A stretch of 64,000 bases of DNA from Streptomyces puniciscabiei. Lineage in GTDB: Bacteria; Actinomycetota; Actinomycetes; Streptomycetales; Streptomycetaceae. Within the stretch, counting starts at the first letter, position 1, and each line of letters starts with the position of its first letter. The position numbers and the translations under genes were made by a program. Shown here one piece after another: positions 40,546-49,378 of this stretch. The notes below the pieces were generated by a model. The model had not been told where the DNA came from, ran no database searches, and saw only the letters and a list, made by a program, of their open reading frames with translations. The stretch is from positions 3,238,501 through 3,302,500 of the forward strand of contig NZ_VFNX01000001.1 in NCBI RefSeq assembly GCF_006715785.1, in the 5' to 3' direction.

Positions 40546-42471
40546 GTGACCGGAATCGGTGCGGAGGCGGGCGCGCAGGCCGCGCGCTCCCGGGCCCTGG
40601 CCGTACTGCGCGTCCGGGGCCGGGCGCTGGCCGTGGCCCTGCTGCCCGCGGCGGCCGCGGTGATCCTGCTGACCGGCGGCTCCACCGGCCACTTCGTCGG
40701 CCGGGGCTGGGACGTGGCCCGCTGGATCGTGGGCGTGCTCGCCGTGCTGGTGCTGCTGGCCGCCGTCGGCATCGCCCTGGTCGTGGCCCGGGCCCGCCCC
40801 GCCGTGAGCCCCACGGTGCCGATCCCGGAGGAGTCCGCCCCGGATCTGTACCGGATGGTGCGCGACCTCGCCGACCGGCTGGACGTGCCGGCCCCCTCGG
40901 CCATAGCGCTCACCCCGGACTGCGACAGCTGGCTGGAGGACCGTACGCACTCGGCCCACGGCCCGCCCGCGCGCCCCGCGCCCGGCGAGGACGAGCTGGC
41001 GGGCCCGGGCCGCCGCCGCGCGCCCGTCGCGCCGGTGCTCGTCATCGGCTCCCCGTTCCTGTGGTGGATGCGCGTCGGCGAGCTGCGCGCGGTCCTCGCC
41101 CCGGTCATCGCCGGTACGGGCCCCTCGGCGCACCCGGACATAGCCGCCGCCCGGCGTTTCGTGCGCGGCCTGGACGCGGCGGTCGCGGTCGCCGCGACAC
41201 CGGGCCGCTGTCCGGCGACGCGCGGTGTGTGCGCGGCCCTCGGCTGGGTGGCCCGGCTGCTGCTGCGCGGCTGCCGGGAGCATGCGACGCAGATGGAGCG
41301 CGGGGTCGCCGCGGCGGCGGCCGAGCGGGCCCAGGCCGTGGACTACGGCCTGCGGATCGTGGCCCAGGAGCAGGTGGGCCTCGCCTACGCCGGCTGGGAC
41401 CGGCTGCTGACCAGGGTCGCGCTGCCCGCCTGGCGCATGGGCCGCTGGCCCTCGCGGCTGGACGCGGGCGTGGTGGCGGCGCTCACCGAGCTGTCCCGGC
41501 GCGACCGCCTGGCCGAGGGCTTCACCTCCCGGCTCGGCGAGCGCCCCGCCTGCGACCTGCTGGAGGAGCCGGGCGCCGTGGACGAGGCCGCGTCCCTCCT
41601 CGCCGCCCGCCTCTTCCACGGCGGCCCCGCGGAGTCCGGCCCGGACTGGGCGCCGGTGGACTGGCAGGCGTACCCGGAGGAGGTCGTGGACCGCACCTGG
41701 CGCGCCGACGCCGCGCGCCTCCACCGTGTCCTCGACGCCCTGGGCGTCCGCCCCTCCCTCGACCCCACGACCCCCGACCCCGGCGGCCCCACCCTGGCCC
41801 GCATCCTGGACCACCTCACGGAGCCCGCCCCAGGAGCAGCAGTACCAAAACCACCGCACCACCCCCAGGCGACCGACGGCGAGCAAGTCCCCTCAGCCCC
41901 ACCCGCCCCGCCGACCGCCCCGCAGGCCGCCGACGGCGAGGACGCCCCACAGGGGCCACCCGCACCCGACGACGAAAGCAGCACGGGTGGTGCGGGTGGG
42001 AAAGAAATCCCCGCCGAAGGCGAAGCCGTGGCGGGACCCCCGCCAGAGGACCCCGGCACCGAACGCAGCGCCGCCCTCGCCGCAGGCCTGACCGCCGAGC
42101 TGGCCCGCGAAGAGGCCGGCGCGCCGACCTCCGGTGCGACCGCCACCGGTACTGCCACCGGCGGGACCCCCGACAGCGCCCTGTGGGACGACGGCGGCCT
42201 GCCCCTCTTCCCGCTGCAGCCTCCCCGCACCGCCCGCGACCTCCTCACCGATCACGTCACGGCGATGGTCTGCTGCGCGGCCGTCGACACCGCCGGCGCG
42301 GTCCCCGCCCTGGACTGGCTGGACGGCCCCTCCCTGCTGCTGGGCGGCGAGCGGGCCGCCGACCTCACCCCCAAGGTGCTCAGCCTGATCGAGGAGGGGG
42401 ACCCGGGCCCGCTGCGCGACTGGCTGGCCGCGACCGGGATACGCCCCGAGAAGCCCGTACGGCTCGTCTAG
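40546..42471 (+). CDS. membrane protein with degenerate M48-peptidase-like domain
   Basis: 641 aa from GTG 40546. Two TM helices (LAVALLPAAAAVILLTGG; WIVGVLAVLVLLAAVGIAL) are followed by a region laid out like an M48 HtpX-type protease: DLYRMVRDLADRLDVPAPSAIALTPDCDSWL, then VLVIGSPFLWWMRVGELRAVLAPVIAG. M48 enzymes have AHELGH where this protein has APVIAG, so both zinc His and the catalytic Glu are gone. The rest is helical (MERGVAAAAAERAQAVDYGLRIVA ...), with a long Pro/Ala/Glu linker (about 430-545) and a C-terminal domain (LLTDHVTAMVCCAAVDTAGAVPALDWLDGP). The function is unknown; a scaffold or inactive regulator is likely. Confidence 0.8.
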   Translation: MTGIGAEAGAQAARSRALAVLRVRGRALAVALLPAAAAVILLTGGSTGHFVGRGWDVARWIVGVLAVLVLLAAVGIALVVARARPAVSPTVPIPEESAPDLYRMVRDLADRLDVPAPSAIALTPDCDSWLEDRTHSAHGPPARPAPGEDELAGPGRRRAPVAPVLVIGSPFLWWMRVGELRAVLAPVIAGTGPSAHPDIAAARRFVRGLDAAVAVAATPGRCPATRGVCAALGWVARLLLRGCREHATQMERGVAAAAAERAQAVDYGLRIVAQEQVGLAYAGWDRLLTRVALPAWRMGRWPSRLDAGVVAALTELSRRDRLAEGFTSRLGERPACDLLEEPGAVDEAASLLAARLFHGGPAESGPDWAPVDWQAYPEEVVDRTWRADAARLHRVLDALGVRPSLDPTTPDPGGPTLARILDHLTEPAPGAAVPKPPHHPQATDGEQVPSAPPAPPTAPQAADGEDAPQGPPAPDDESSTGGAGGKEIPAEGEAVAGPPPEDPGTERSAALAAGLTAELAREEAGAPTSGATATGTATGGTPDSALWDDGGLPLFPLQPPRTARDLLTDHVTAMVCCAAVDTAGAVPALDWLDGPSLLLGGERAADLTPKVLSLIEEGDPGPLRDWLAATGIRPEKPVRLV

Positions 42472-42723
42472 GGGCCCCGGCACGGCTCGTCCGAGGACCG
42501 CCCGGAACGGGAGTCCTGTCTTCCAGTTCAGGTCAATTCGCAACGACTAGTGACCGAGCCCGTGCGTTATGTGATGTGCTGGGAGCGACCACGCACCTGG
42601 CAAGGGCGTGCGACATACGACAGCACGGCCGAGGACGCCGAGGACTGCGCGCACCACCGAGCACAGCGAGCACGGCGAGCACCACCGAGACAGGACGACA
42701 CGGGGGCAGGGAGGGGAGCGACC

Positions 42724-44205
42724 ATGGCCTCGGACCACATCCGCCGCTGGGAGTCCGGAGCGCTCGCGCACGCCGTCACGGACCCCTTCGGCCAGGGCCC
42801 GGTGCCCTGGCTGCGCGGCAGCGAGACCTACTTCGACGACACCGGTCATGTCGTGCCCTGGTACGTCGACCCGAGCCCGCAGCCGCTCAAAGCCGTCGGT
42901 GCCGCCCCGCGCGTGCCCGGACCCCGCTCGGCCGACGACGTGCACCGCCAGATCAAGGGCTTCACCGCGACCGGCGCGGTCACGCCCGGCGAGGCGATCG
43001 ACTTCCACATCACGGTCGACCCGCCCCAGGAGTTCGGCGTCGACATCTACCGGATCGGCCACTACGGCGGCGACGGCGCCGCGAAGATCACCACGAGCCC
43101 GCGCCTGTCCGGCATCGTCCAGCCCCCGCCGCTGGCCGCCGACCGCACCGTCTCCTGCCACCACTGGTGGCTGTCCTGGCGCCTCCAGGTGCCCTCCCAC
43201 TGGCCCATCGGCGCCTATGTGGCCGTCCTCACCACAGCCGACGGCTACCGCTCCCACGTGCCGTTCACGGTCCGCGACGACCACCCCGCCGACCTGCTCC
43301 TGCTGCTGCCGGACATCACCTGGCAGGCGTACAACCTCTACCCGGAGGACGGCCGCACCGGCGCCAGCCTCTACCACGCCTGGGACGACAAGGGCCGGCT
43401 GCTCGGTGAGGCGGACGCGGCGACCACGGTCTCCTTCGACCGGCCGTACGCGGGGGCGGGCCTGCCCCTGCACGTCGGGCACGCCTACGACTTCATCCGC
43501 TGGGCCGAGCGCTACGGCTACGACCTCGCCTACGCCGACGCCCGCGACCTGCACGCCGGCCGCGTCGACCCCGGCCGCTACCGGGGCCTGGTCTTCCCCG
43601 GGCACGACGAGTACTGGTCGGTGCCGATGCGCCGGGCCGTGGAGGACGCCCGCGACCGGGGCACCTCGCTGGTCTTCCTCTCCGCCAACACCATGTACTG
43701 GCAGGTGGAGCTCGGCCCTTCCCCCTCCGGCGTGCCGGACCGGCTGCTGACCTGCCGCAAGCGCAAAGGGCCCGGGAAGCCGGCGCTGTGGCGGGAGATC
43801 GACCGGCCCGAGCAGCAGCTGGTCGGCATCCAGTACGCGGGCCGGGTGCCCGAGCCGCATCCGCTGGTCGTCCGCAACGCCGGCCACTGGCTGTGGGACG
43901 CGACCGGCGCGCACGAGGGCGACGAGATCGAGGGCCTGGTCGCCGGCGAGGCCGACCGGTACTTCCCGCGCACCCCGCTGCCCGCGCACGAGGAGCGCAT
44001 CCTGCTCGCCCACTCCCCGTACACCGACAACGACGGAGTCCTGCGCCACCAGGAGACGTCCCTCTACCGCGCCCCCTCCGGCGCCTGGGTGTTCGCCTCC
44101 GGCACCTTCGCCTGGTCCCCGGCCCTGGACCGCCCCGGCCATGTGGACCCCCGCATCCAGCGCGCCACGGCCAACCTCCTGGACCGCATCTGCAAACGCG
44201 ACTGA
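42724..44205 (+). CDS. N,N-dimethylformamidase large-subunit-like protein
   Basis: 493 aa from ATG 42724 (GGAGGGGAGCG upstream). It resembles the C-terminal catalytic half of dimethylformamidase beta subunits: SETYFDDTGHVVPWYVDP; an Ig-like beta domain (about 70-180, IKGFTATGAVTPGEAIDFHITVD ... YRIGHYGGDG); then a glutamine-amidotransferase-like core with LLLPDITWQAYNLYPEDG, LVFPGHDEYWSVPMRRAVEDARDRGTSLVFLSAN and MYWQVEL. The HDEYWS segment holds the likely metal or catalytic residues. Substrates of actinobacterial homologues are unknown. Upstream 42472-42723 holds no gene I can support. Confidence 0.88.
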   Translation: MASDHIRRWESGALAHAVTDPFGQGPVPWLRGSETYFDDTGHVVPWYVDPSPQPLKAVGAAPRVPGPRSADDVHRQIKGFTATGAVTPGEAIDFHITVDPPQEFGVDIYRIGHYGGDGAAKITTSPRLSGIVQPPPLAADRTVSCHHWWLSWRLQVPSHWPIGAYVAVLTTADGYRSHVPFTVRDDHPADLLLLLPDITWQAYNLYPEDGRTGASLYHAWDDKGRLLGEADAATTVSFDRPYAGAGLPLHVGHAYDFIRWAERYGYDLAYADARDLHAGRVDPGRYRGLVFPGHDEYWSVPMRRAVEDARDRGTSLVFLSANTMYWQVELGPSPSGVPDRLLTCRKRKGPGKPALWREIDRPEQQLVGIQYAGRVPEPHPLVVRNAGHWLWDATGAHEGDEIEGLVAGEADRYFPRTPLPAHEERILLAHSPYTDNDGVLRHQETSLYRAPSGAWVFASGTFAWSPALDRPGHVDPRIQRATANLLDRICKRD

Positions 44206-44309
44206 CCCCGGCGGCCCACCATCCGGCACCCGCCACCGCCCCCTGGCCGAAACCGATCGCCCCCATAAGGGAGAATCGAGGTCATTGGACAGAACCACGG
44301 GGAGGAACC

Positions 44310-45209
44310 GTGTCCGGATTCGTAGAAAAGCCCGAGCCGATCCAGGTTCCGGGCCTGGTGCACCTGCACACCGGAAAGGTGCGCGAGCTGTACCAGAACG
44401 AGGCGGGCGACCTCGTGATGGTCGCCAGCGACCGCATGTCCGCCTACGACTGGGTGCTGCCCACGGAGATCCCCGACAAGGGCCGCGTGCTCACCCAGCT
44501 CTCCCTGTGGTGGTTCGACCAGCTGCGGGACCTGGCCCCCAACCATGTGCTCAGCACCGACCTGCCCGCGGGCGCCCCCGCCGACTGGGCGGGCCGCACG
44601 CTGGTCTGCAAGTCCCTGAAGATGGTCCCGGTGGAGTGCGTGGCCCGCGGCTATCTCACCGGCTCCGGCCTGCTGGAGTACGACGAGTCCCGCACGGTCT
44701 GCGGCCTCGCCCTCCCCGAGGGCCTCGTCGACGGCTCGGAACTCCCCGCCCCGATCTTCACCCCGGCCACCAAGGCCGAGGTCGGCGAGCACGACGAGAA
44801 CGTCTCCTACGAGGAGGTCGCCCGCCAGGTCGGCGCCGACACCGCCGCCCAGCTGCGCCAGGCCACCCTCGCCGTGTACTCGCGGGCCCGGGACATCGCC
44901 CGTGACCGGGGGATCATCCTGGCGGACACCAAGTTCGAGTTCGGCTTCGACGGAGACTCCCTGGTCCTCGCCGACGAGGTCCTCACCCCGGACTCCTCCC
45001 GCTTCTGGCCGGCCGACCGGTGGCAGCCGGGCCGCGCCCAGCCGTCGTACGACAAGCAGTTCGTCCGGGACTGGCTGACCTCCGCCGAGTCCGGCTGGGA
45101 CCGCAAGAGCGAGCAGCCCCCGCCGCCGCTGCCCGAGAAGGTCGTCCAGGCGACCCGGCAGAAGTACGTGGAGGCGTACGAGCGGCTCACCGGCCTCAGC
45201 TGGCACTAG
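44310..45209 (+). CDS. purC: phosphoribosylaminoimidazole-succinocarboxamide synthase
   Basis: 299 aa from GTG 44310 with GGGGAGGA Shine-Dalgarno. It joins aspartate to CAIR, forming SAICAR. Family segments are HTGKVRELYQNEAGDLVMVASDRMSAYDWVLPTEIPDKG, VECVARGYLTGSG, KAEVGEHDENVSYEE, DTKFEFGFD and DEVLTPDSSRFWP. The end is marked by a bidirectional terminator shared with the convergent tRNA-Gly gene. Confidence 0.97.
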   Translation: MSGFVEKPEPIQVPGLVHLHTGKVRELYQNEAGDLVMVASDRMSAYDWVLPTEIPDKGRVLTQLSLWWFDQLRDLAPNHVLSTDLPAGAPADWAGRTLVCKSLKMVPVECVARGYLTGSGLLEYDESRTVCGLALPEGLVDGSELPAPIFTPATKAEVGEHDENVSYEEVARQVGADTAAQLRQATLAVYSRARDIARDRGIILADTKFEFGFDGDSLVLADEVLTPDSSRFWPADRWQPGRAQPSYDKQFVRDWLTSAESGWDRKSEQPPPPLPEKVVQATRQKYVEAYERLTGLSWH

Positions 45210-45217
45210 CGACACGA

Positions 45218-45248
45218 AAAGACCCCGGCCCAGTGGACCGGGGTCTTT
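45218..45248. terminator. bidirectional terminator between purC and tRNA-Gly
   Basis: AAAGACCCCGG / CCGGGGTCTTT gives a stem with A-tract and T-tract on its two arms, suited to both the + strand purC and the - strand tRNA-Gly. An almost identical element lies at 49187-49217. Confidence 0.9.
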
Positions 45249-45254
45249 CTCCCG

Positions 45255-45327
45255 AGCGGACGACGAGGCTCGAACTCGCGACCTCAACCTTGGCAAGGTT
45301 GCGCTCTACCAACTGAGCTACGTCCGC
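45255..45327 (-). tRNA. tRNA-Gly (anticodon GCC), copy 1
   Basis: 73-nt cloverleaf: acceptor GCGGACG / CGTCCGC, discriminator U, D arm GCTCAGTTGGTAGAGC, anticodon GCC in the AACCTTGCCAAGGTT arm, T arm GAGTTCGAGCCTC. It is identical to copy 2 at 49224-49296. Confidence 0.97.
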
Positions 45328-45350
45328 GTTGCGCCGTGGCGCGAGAGCAA

Positions 45351-45965
45351 CTATACCCAACCTCGCTCGCGCGCGAGACGCACTGCCGCATGACGGTTCT
45401 CGGCGCCGAGCTTCGTGACGGCCGAGGAGAGGTAGTTCCGCACGGTCCCCGGGGACAGCGCGGCCCGCTCGGCGATCTCCGTGACCGGCGCGCCGTCGGC
45501 GGCCAGCTCCAGCACCTCGGTCTCCCTCGCGGTCAGCGGCGAGTCCCCGGCGGAGATCGCGTCGGCGGCCAACTCCGGGTCCACATAACGGCTTCCGGTG
45601 TGCACGGTGCGGATGATCTCGGCGAGCCGCTGGGCGCTGACCGTCTTCGGGACGAACCCGCGCACACCGGCCGCGAGCGCCCGTTTCAGGTGGCCGGGCC
45701 GCCCGTGCCCGGTGACGATCAGCACCTGGCAGCCGGGCAGTTCCGCGCGCAGGGATGTGGCGACCTTCACACCGTCGGCGCCCGGCATCTGAAGATCCAG
45801 CACCGCGACATCGGGTTCATGGGCCCGTGCCATCGCCAGCGCCTCCGGGCCGCTGGCCGCCTCCGCGACGACCAGGAGATCGTCCTCCAGCGACAGCAGC
45901 GCGGCCAGCGCGCCCCGGATCAGATGCTCGTCGTCGGCGAGCAACAGCCGCACCTGAGTACTCAT
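45351..45965 (-). CDS. NarL/DesR-type response regulator
   Basis: 204 aa. Receiver domain with ADDE, phospho-Asp D57 (AVLDLQMPG), Thr in VLIVTGHG and Lys in FVPKTVSA. The LuxR helix-turn-helix is LTARETEVLELAADGAPVTEIAERAALSPGTVRNYLSSAVTKLGAENR. The start overlaps the kinase stop by 4 nt. The kinase and a DrrA-type ABC transporter lie upstream in the same direction, which matches DesKR-like systems that adjust membranes or control an adjacent exporter. Confidence 0.95.
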   Translation of the reverse strand: MSTQVRLLLADDEHLIRGALAALLSLEDDLLVVAEAASGPEALAMARAHEPDVAVLDLQMPGADGVKVATSLRAELPGCQVLIVTGHGRPGHLKRALAAGVRGFVPKTVSAQRLAEIIRTVHTGSRYVDPELAADAISAGDSPLTARETEVLELAADGAPVTEIAERAALSPGTVRNYLSSAVTKLGAENRHAAVRLARERGWV

Positions 45966-47221
45966 GAGATGACTTCGCTCACTTTCTCGCCGTCATGCCC
46001 CAGTGGCACCTGGGCCACCACCAGGAATCGGCCCCCGTCGACCGGCCCGGCCTCAAGGGTCCCGCCGACGGCCGCGAGCCGCTCGCGCAGTCCGGCGAGC
46101 CCAGAACCCCCACCCCCGTCGGGGGTTCCGGCCAGGCCGTCGTTCTCCACCGTCAGCACCGCATGCCCCTGCGACGACACGCGCAGAGACAGCGTGCAGC
46201 GCCCGGCGTCCGCGTGCCGCAGCACGTTGGTGGTCGCCTCGCGCACCACCCAGCCGAGGGCGGACTGCACGTCGGCCGGCAGCCCGGCCGGCTCGGCGCG
46301 GACCTCGCAGGGAATCCCGGCGGCCGTCAACACGCCCTGCGCACCGGCGAGTTCGACCCCGAGATCGGCCTCCCGGTAGCCGCGCACGACGGCCCGTACC
46401 TCCCGCTGGGACTCCTGCGCGATGCGCTGCACCTCGATCATCTGCTCCACGGCCTCCGGCCGCCCCCGGCGGGCCAGTTGGACGGCCAGCTCGCTCTTGA
46501 GCGAGATCACCGACAGGTTCCGCCCCAGCACGTCGTGCAGATCCCGCCCGAACCGCAGCCGCTCCTCGGCGACGGCGAGCCGGGCCTCGGCCTCACGGGC
46601 GCGTTCCGCCTCCCACAGCACGGCCAGGGTCCAGGCACCGCAGCGGCCGGCGAGCAGCGCGAAGACCGCCTGGAACATGCTCACCGCGGCGGTCACCACC
46701 AGACCGACGCCGTCGTGATCGGCGAGCCCGATGGCGGCCGCGAGCAGGACCGTGAACACCGCCGACCGGCGCAGGAACACCCCGACCGGGACCGTGAGCC
46801 CGTAGAGCAGCGCGTACGGCAGCACGAGGCCGCCGATCGCGAACCGGACCGTCATCTCCTGGGCCGCGTCCAGTCCGGCGAGCGCCACGAGCAGGGCGCA
46901 GGCCAGCGCCAGCAGGACGGCCGGCGCGCGGTGCGTGCCGGCCGGCAGCTCGGTGCGGCCGAGGTAGTGGTCGAGCGCGGGCCGGGTGAGTCGGTTCGAC
47001 AGCGCGCACTGCAGCACCGCCAGGAGGGCGAGCAGGGCGCCGAGGACGAAGGCCGCGGGCCGGTGGGGGAGACCGCCGCCGACCAGCGGCAGCAGCACCC
47101 AGCAGCCCATGATGAACCACACCGTGCAGTACCAGGTCACGACGCTGAACAGCTCGACCCGCTCGGCCTTGCTGCGTTCGCCCCAGTGCCGCTGCTGCCA
47201 GCGCCGTACGCGTCCGACCAT
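45962..47221 (-). CDS. NarL/DesK-type sensor histidine kinase
   Basis: 419 aa from ATG 47221. The N-terminal half is about six TM helices (ELFSVVTWYCTVWFIMGCWVLLP; AFVLGALLALLAVLQCAL; VLLALACALLVALAGLDAA; FAIGGLVLPYALLYGLTVPV ...). The HisKA_3 dimerisation box RFGRDLHDVLGRNLSVISLKSELA carries the phospho-His. ATPase boxes are VVREATTNVLRHA (N) and GGSGLAGLRERLAAVGG (G). Having no large outer domain, it probably senses the membrane itself. Confidence 0.94.
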   Translation of the reverse strand: MVGRVRRWQQRHWGERSKAERVELFSVVTWYCTVWFIMGCWVLLPLVGGGLPHRPAAFVLGALLALLAVLQCALSNRLTRPALDHYLGRTELPAGTHRAPAVLLALACALLVALAGLDAAQEMTVRFAIGGLVLPYALLYGLTVPVGVFLRRSAVFTVLLAAAIGLADHDGVGLVVTAAVSMFQAVFALLAGRCGAWTLAVLWEAERAREAEARLAVAEERLRFGRDLHDVLGRNLSVISLKSELAVQLARRGRPEAVEQMIEVQRIAQESQREVRAVVRGYREADLGVELAGAQGVLTAAGIPCEVRAEPAGLPADVQSALGWVVREATTNVLRHADAGRCTLSLRVSSQGHAVLTVENDGLAGTPDGGGGSGLAGLRERLAAVGGTLEAGPVDGGRFLVVAQVPLGHDGEKVSEVIS

Positions 47222-47243
47222 CCGCGCGTCCCCCGTTCCTTCC

Positions 47244-48161
47244 TCAGCGCCGTGGCTCCCACCGGAACCACCGCCGTACCCCACCCACCGCCACGATGAT
47301 CCAGGCCACCGCGGTCGCCACGGTGCCCAGAGTCTCGTGGACGCTCAACTGTCCGGTCCAGCCGGCGCGGACGAGCCGCATCGCCGGGGACAGCGGAAGC
47401 AGTTCGCAGACGGAGGCGAGCCGGTCGGGCAGGACCTCGGTGGGGACCGCCATGCCGGAGCCGATCATGGAGAAGAACACCAGGGGCAGCGCGGTGACCT
47501 GTCCGCTCTCCACGCTCCGGGTGAAGGACGCGGTGAGTGCGGCCAGTGCGGTGCTCAGCACGAGCCCCGCCGCCAGCCCCAGGAGGGTCAGGTACGGCGC
47601 CCTGGGCGCGCCGGTGTGCAGCAGCACGGCGCAGCCGGTGCACAGCAGCAGGGCCTGGGCGAGGCCGAGGCCGACGGCGGGCAGGGCCGTGCCGGTGAGG
47701 ATCTCGGCGTCGGTGAGTTCGCCGGTGCGCAGCCGCTTGAGGACGAGCTCCTCGCGGCGGGCGACGTAGACGCTGACCAGGGAGGTGTAGACGGCGAAGA
47801 GGAAGGAGAAGCCGATCCCGGCGGTCGTCATCACCACCCCGATGTTCAACCCCTGTTTCTTCAGATCCAGTTGGTCGAGGGCCGGCCGCACGCTGAACGG
47901 GAGGGCGAGCGGCATGACGAGCGCGGTGAGGACGACACCGCGGTTGCGCCCGAGCAGGGCCAGCTCGGCCCGCCCCAACGCCCGCATCCGCCGCCCGGCG
48001 GCAGCCCATGCGACTCCGCCGCGGCCACGGCCGCCCGCCCGGACCCCGGTCGAGCCCTTCACGCCGGGACCCGCCGCTCCTGCGTTCACCTTGTTCGCCC
48101 CGCTCACTCCGTTCGCCCCGCTCACTCCGTTCGCCCCGCTCACTCGGTTCACCCCGTTCAC
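47244..48161 (-). CDS. ABC-2 permease with N-terminal hexapeptide repeats
   Basis: 305 aa from GTG 48161, overlapping the ATPase stop (GTGA). The first 45 residues are unusual: about 3.5 copies of a six-residue SGANGV-type unit encoded by 18-bp DNA repeats. Six TM helices follow (VVLTALVMPLALPFSV; IGFSFLFAVYTSLVSVYVA; GLGLAQALLLCTGCAVLL; LLGLAAGLVLSTALAAL; ALPLVFFSMIGSGMAVP; TVATAVAWIIVAVGGV) with the ABC-2 motif ARREELVLKRLRTGELTDAEILTGTALPA. It pairs with the upstream ATPase in a drug- or lipid-type exporter. Confidence 0.9.
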   Translation of the reverse strand: MNGVNRVSGANGVSGANGVSGANKVNAGAAGPGVKGSTGVRAGGRGRGGVAWAAAGRRMRALGRAELALLGRNRGVVLTALVMPLALPFSVRPALDQLDLKKQGLNIGVVMTTAGIGFSFLFAVYTSLVSVYVARREELVLKRLRTGELTDAEILTGTALPAVGLGLAQALLLCTGCAVLLHTGAPRAPYLTLLGLAAGLVLSTALAALTASFTRSVESGQVTALPLVFFSMIGSGMAVPTEVLPDRLASVCELLPLSPAMRLVRAGWTGQLSVHETLGTVATAVAWIIVAVGGVRRWFRWEPRR

Positions 48162-49096
48162 GCCGCCACCTCCCGCTCCCGTGCGATCTCGAGGAACGCC
48201 TCCTCCAGTGAGGCCGACCGCATGTCGAGGCCCCGCAGTTCGAGTCCGGTCCGGTCGGCCCAGGTCAGCAGCGCGGTGGCGGTCCGCTGCAGGTGTGCCG
48301 TGTGCAGCCGTACGACCCTCCCGGCCGTCTCGTGCCGGCTGACGCCGAGGTCGGCGAGCGGGGGCAGGTCGCCGAGGAAGTAGCCCTCGGGCAGCTCGAA
48401 GGAGATCCGGGACGGGCGGTCCGCGGTGACCTCGGCCGGCGTCCCGGAGGCGGCGATGCGCCCCTCGTGCAGGATCGCGAGCCGGTCGGCGAGGCCCTCC
48501 GCCTCCTCCAGGTAGTGCGTGGTGAGCAGCACGGTCGTCCCGGACTCGCGCAGGCGGCGCACCAGTTCCCAGGTGTCGCGGCGCCCTTCGGCGTCGAGCC
48601 CGGTCGTCGGCTCGTCCAGGAACAGCACCTCGGGGTCGCCGAGCAGCGCGAGCGCCAGGTCCAGGCGCCGCCGCTCGCCCCCGGACAGCTGCTTGACCCG
48701 TACGCCGGCCTTTCCGGCGAGGCCCACCAGGGCCAGCGTCTCCGCCTCCGGCCGGGCCCCGCTCGTACAGCCCGCCCACATGCGGGCGGTCTCGGCGACG
48801 GTCAGCTCGGAGGGGAAGCCGCCCTCCTGGAGCATGACGCCGGTGCGGGGGCGTACGGCGGCCCGCTCGTGGTAGGGATCCCGGCCGAGGACCCGGACCC
48901 GGCCGCCCGCGGGCAGCGCGAGGCCCTCCAGCAGCTCGACCGTGGACGTCTTGCCCGCCCCGTTGGTGCCCAGCAGCGCGAAGATCTCACCGTGGGCCAC
49001 GGAGAAACTGATGCCGCGTACGGCCTCGAACCCGCCCCCGTACACACGCCGAAGGTCGGTGACCTCAATCACGTGTTCGTGTTCGTCGTAGTGCAT
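48158..49096 (-). CDS. DrrA/CcmA-type ABC transporter ATPase
   Basis: 312 aa. Walker A is GTNGAGKTS, Q-loop MLQEGG, signature VKQLSGGERRRLDLALAL, Walker B VLFLDEPTTGLD, and H-loop LLTTHYLEEAE. A C-terminal regulatory extension follows (RISFELPEGYFLGDLPPL ... LEEAFLEIARERE). It is the first gene of the ATPase-permease-kinase-regulator run and sits behind a palindromic operator. Confidence 0.95.
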   Translation of the reverse strand: MHYDEHEHVIEVTDLRRVYGGGFEAVRGISFSVAHGEIFALLGTNGAGKTSTVELLEGLALPAGGRVRVLGRDPYHERAAVRPRTGVMLQEGGFPSELTVAETARMWAGCTSGARPEAETLALVGLAGKAGVRVKQLSGGERRRLDLALALLGDPEVLFLDEPTTGLDAEGRRDTWELVRRLRESGTTVLLTTHYLEEAEGLADRLAILHEGRIAASGTPAEVTADRPSRISFELPEGYFLGDLPPLADLGVSRHETAGRVVRLHTAHLQRTATALLTWADRTGLELRGLDMRSASLEEAFLEIAREREVAA

Positions 49097-49140
49097 GAGC
49101 CCAGCGTCCCGGCGGCCGGACCGGGCCGGCAGTGCGCGGT

Positions 49141-49166
49141 GTCATCACCCGGCATGACAAATGTCA
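49141..49166. promoter_or_regulatory. operator-like palindromes before the ABC/two-component operon
   Basis: GTCAT-N8-ATGAC (49141-49158) overlaps TGACA-AA-TGTCA (49155-49166), 45-70 bp upstream of the ATPase start. Such inverted TGACA half-sites suit a LuxR-type dimer, most simply the operon's own regulator. Confidence 0.6.
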
Positions 49167-49186
49167 GAGCGGATCACGGGCAACGA

Positions 49187-49217
49187 AAAGACCCCGGTCC
49201 TGTGGACCGGGGTCTTT
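49187..49217 (-). terminator. terminator of tRNA-Gly copy 2
   Basis: AAAGACCCCGGTCC (49187-49200) pairs perfectly over 14 bp with 49204-49217 around TGT. It is nearly identical to 45218-45248. Confidence 0.9.
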
Positions 49218-49223
49218 CTCCCG

Positions 49224-49296
49224 AGCGGACGACGAGGCTCGAACTCGCGACCTCAACCTTGGCAAGGTTGCGCTCTACCAACTGAGCTACGTCCGC
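49224..49296 (-). tRNA. tRNA-Gly (anticodon GCC), copy 2
   Basis: Identical to copy 1 at 45255-45327, with the same spacing to its terminator. Acceptor GCGGACG / CGTCCGC, anticodon GCC. Confidence 0.97.
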
Positions 49297-49378
49297 ACTG
49301 CTCCCGACCGGCTCCCACCGATCGGTGCGAGCACCAGCCTACCTGATCCACAGGAGTGGTCGTGACGACCGGTGCCGG

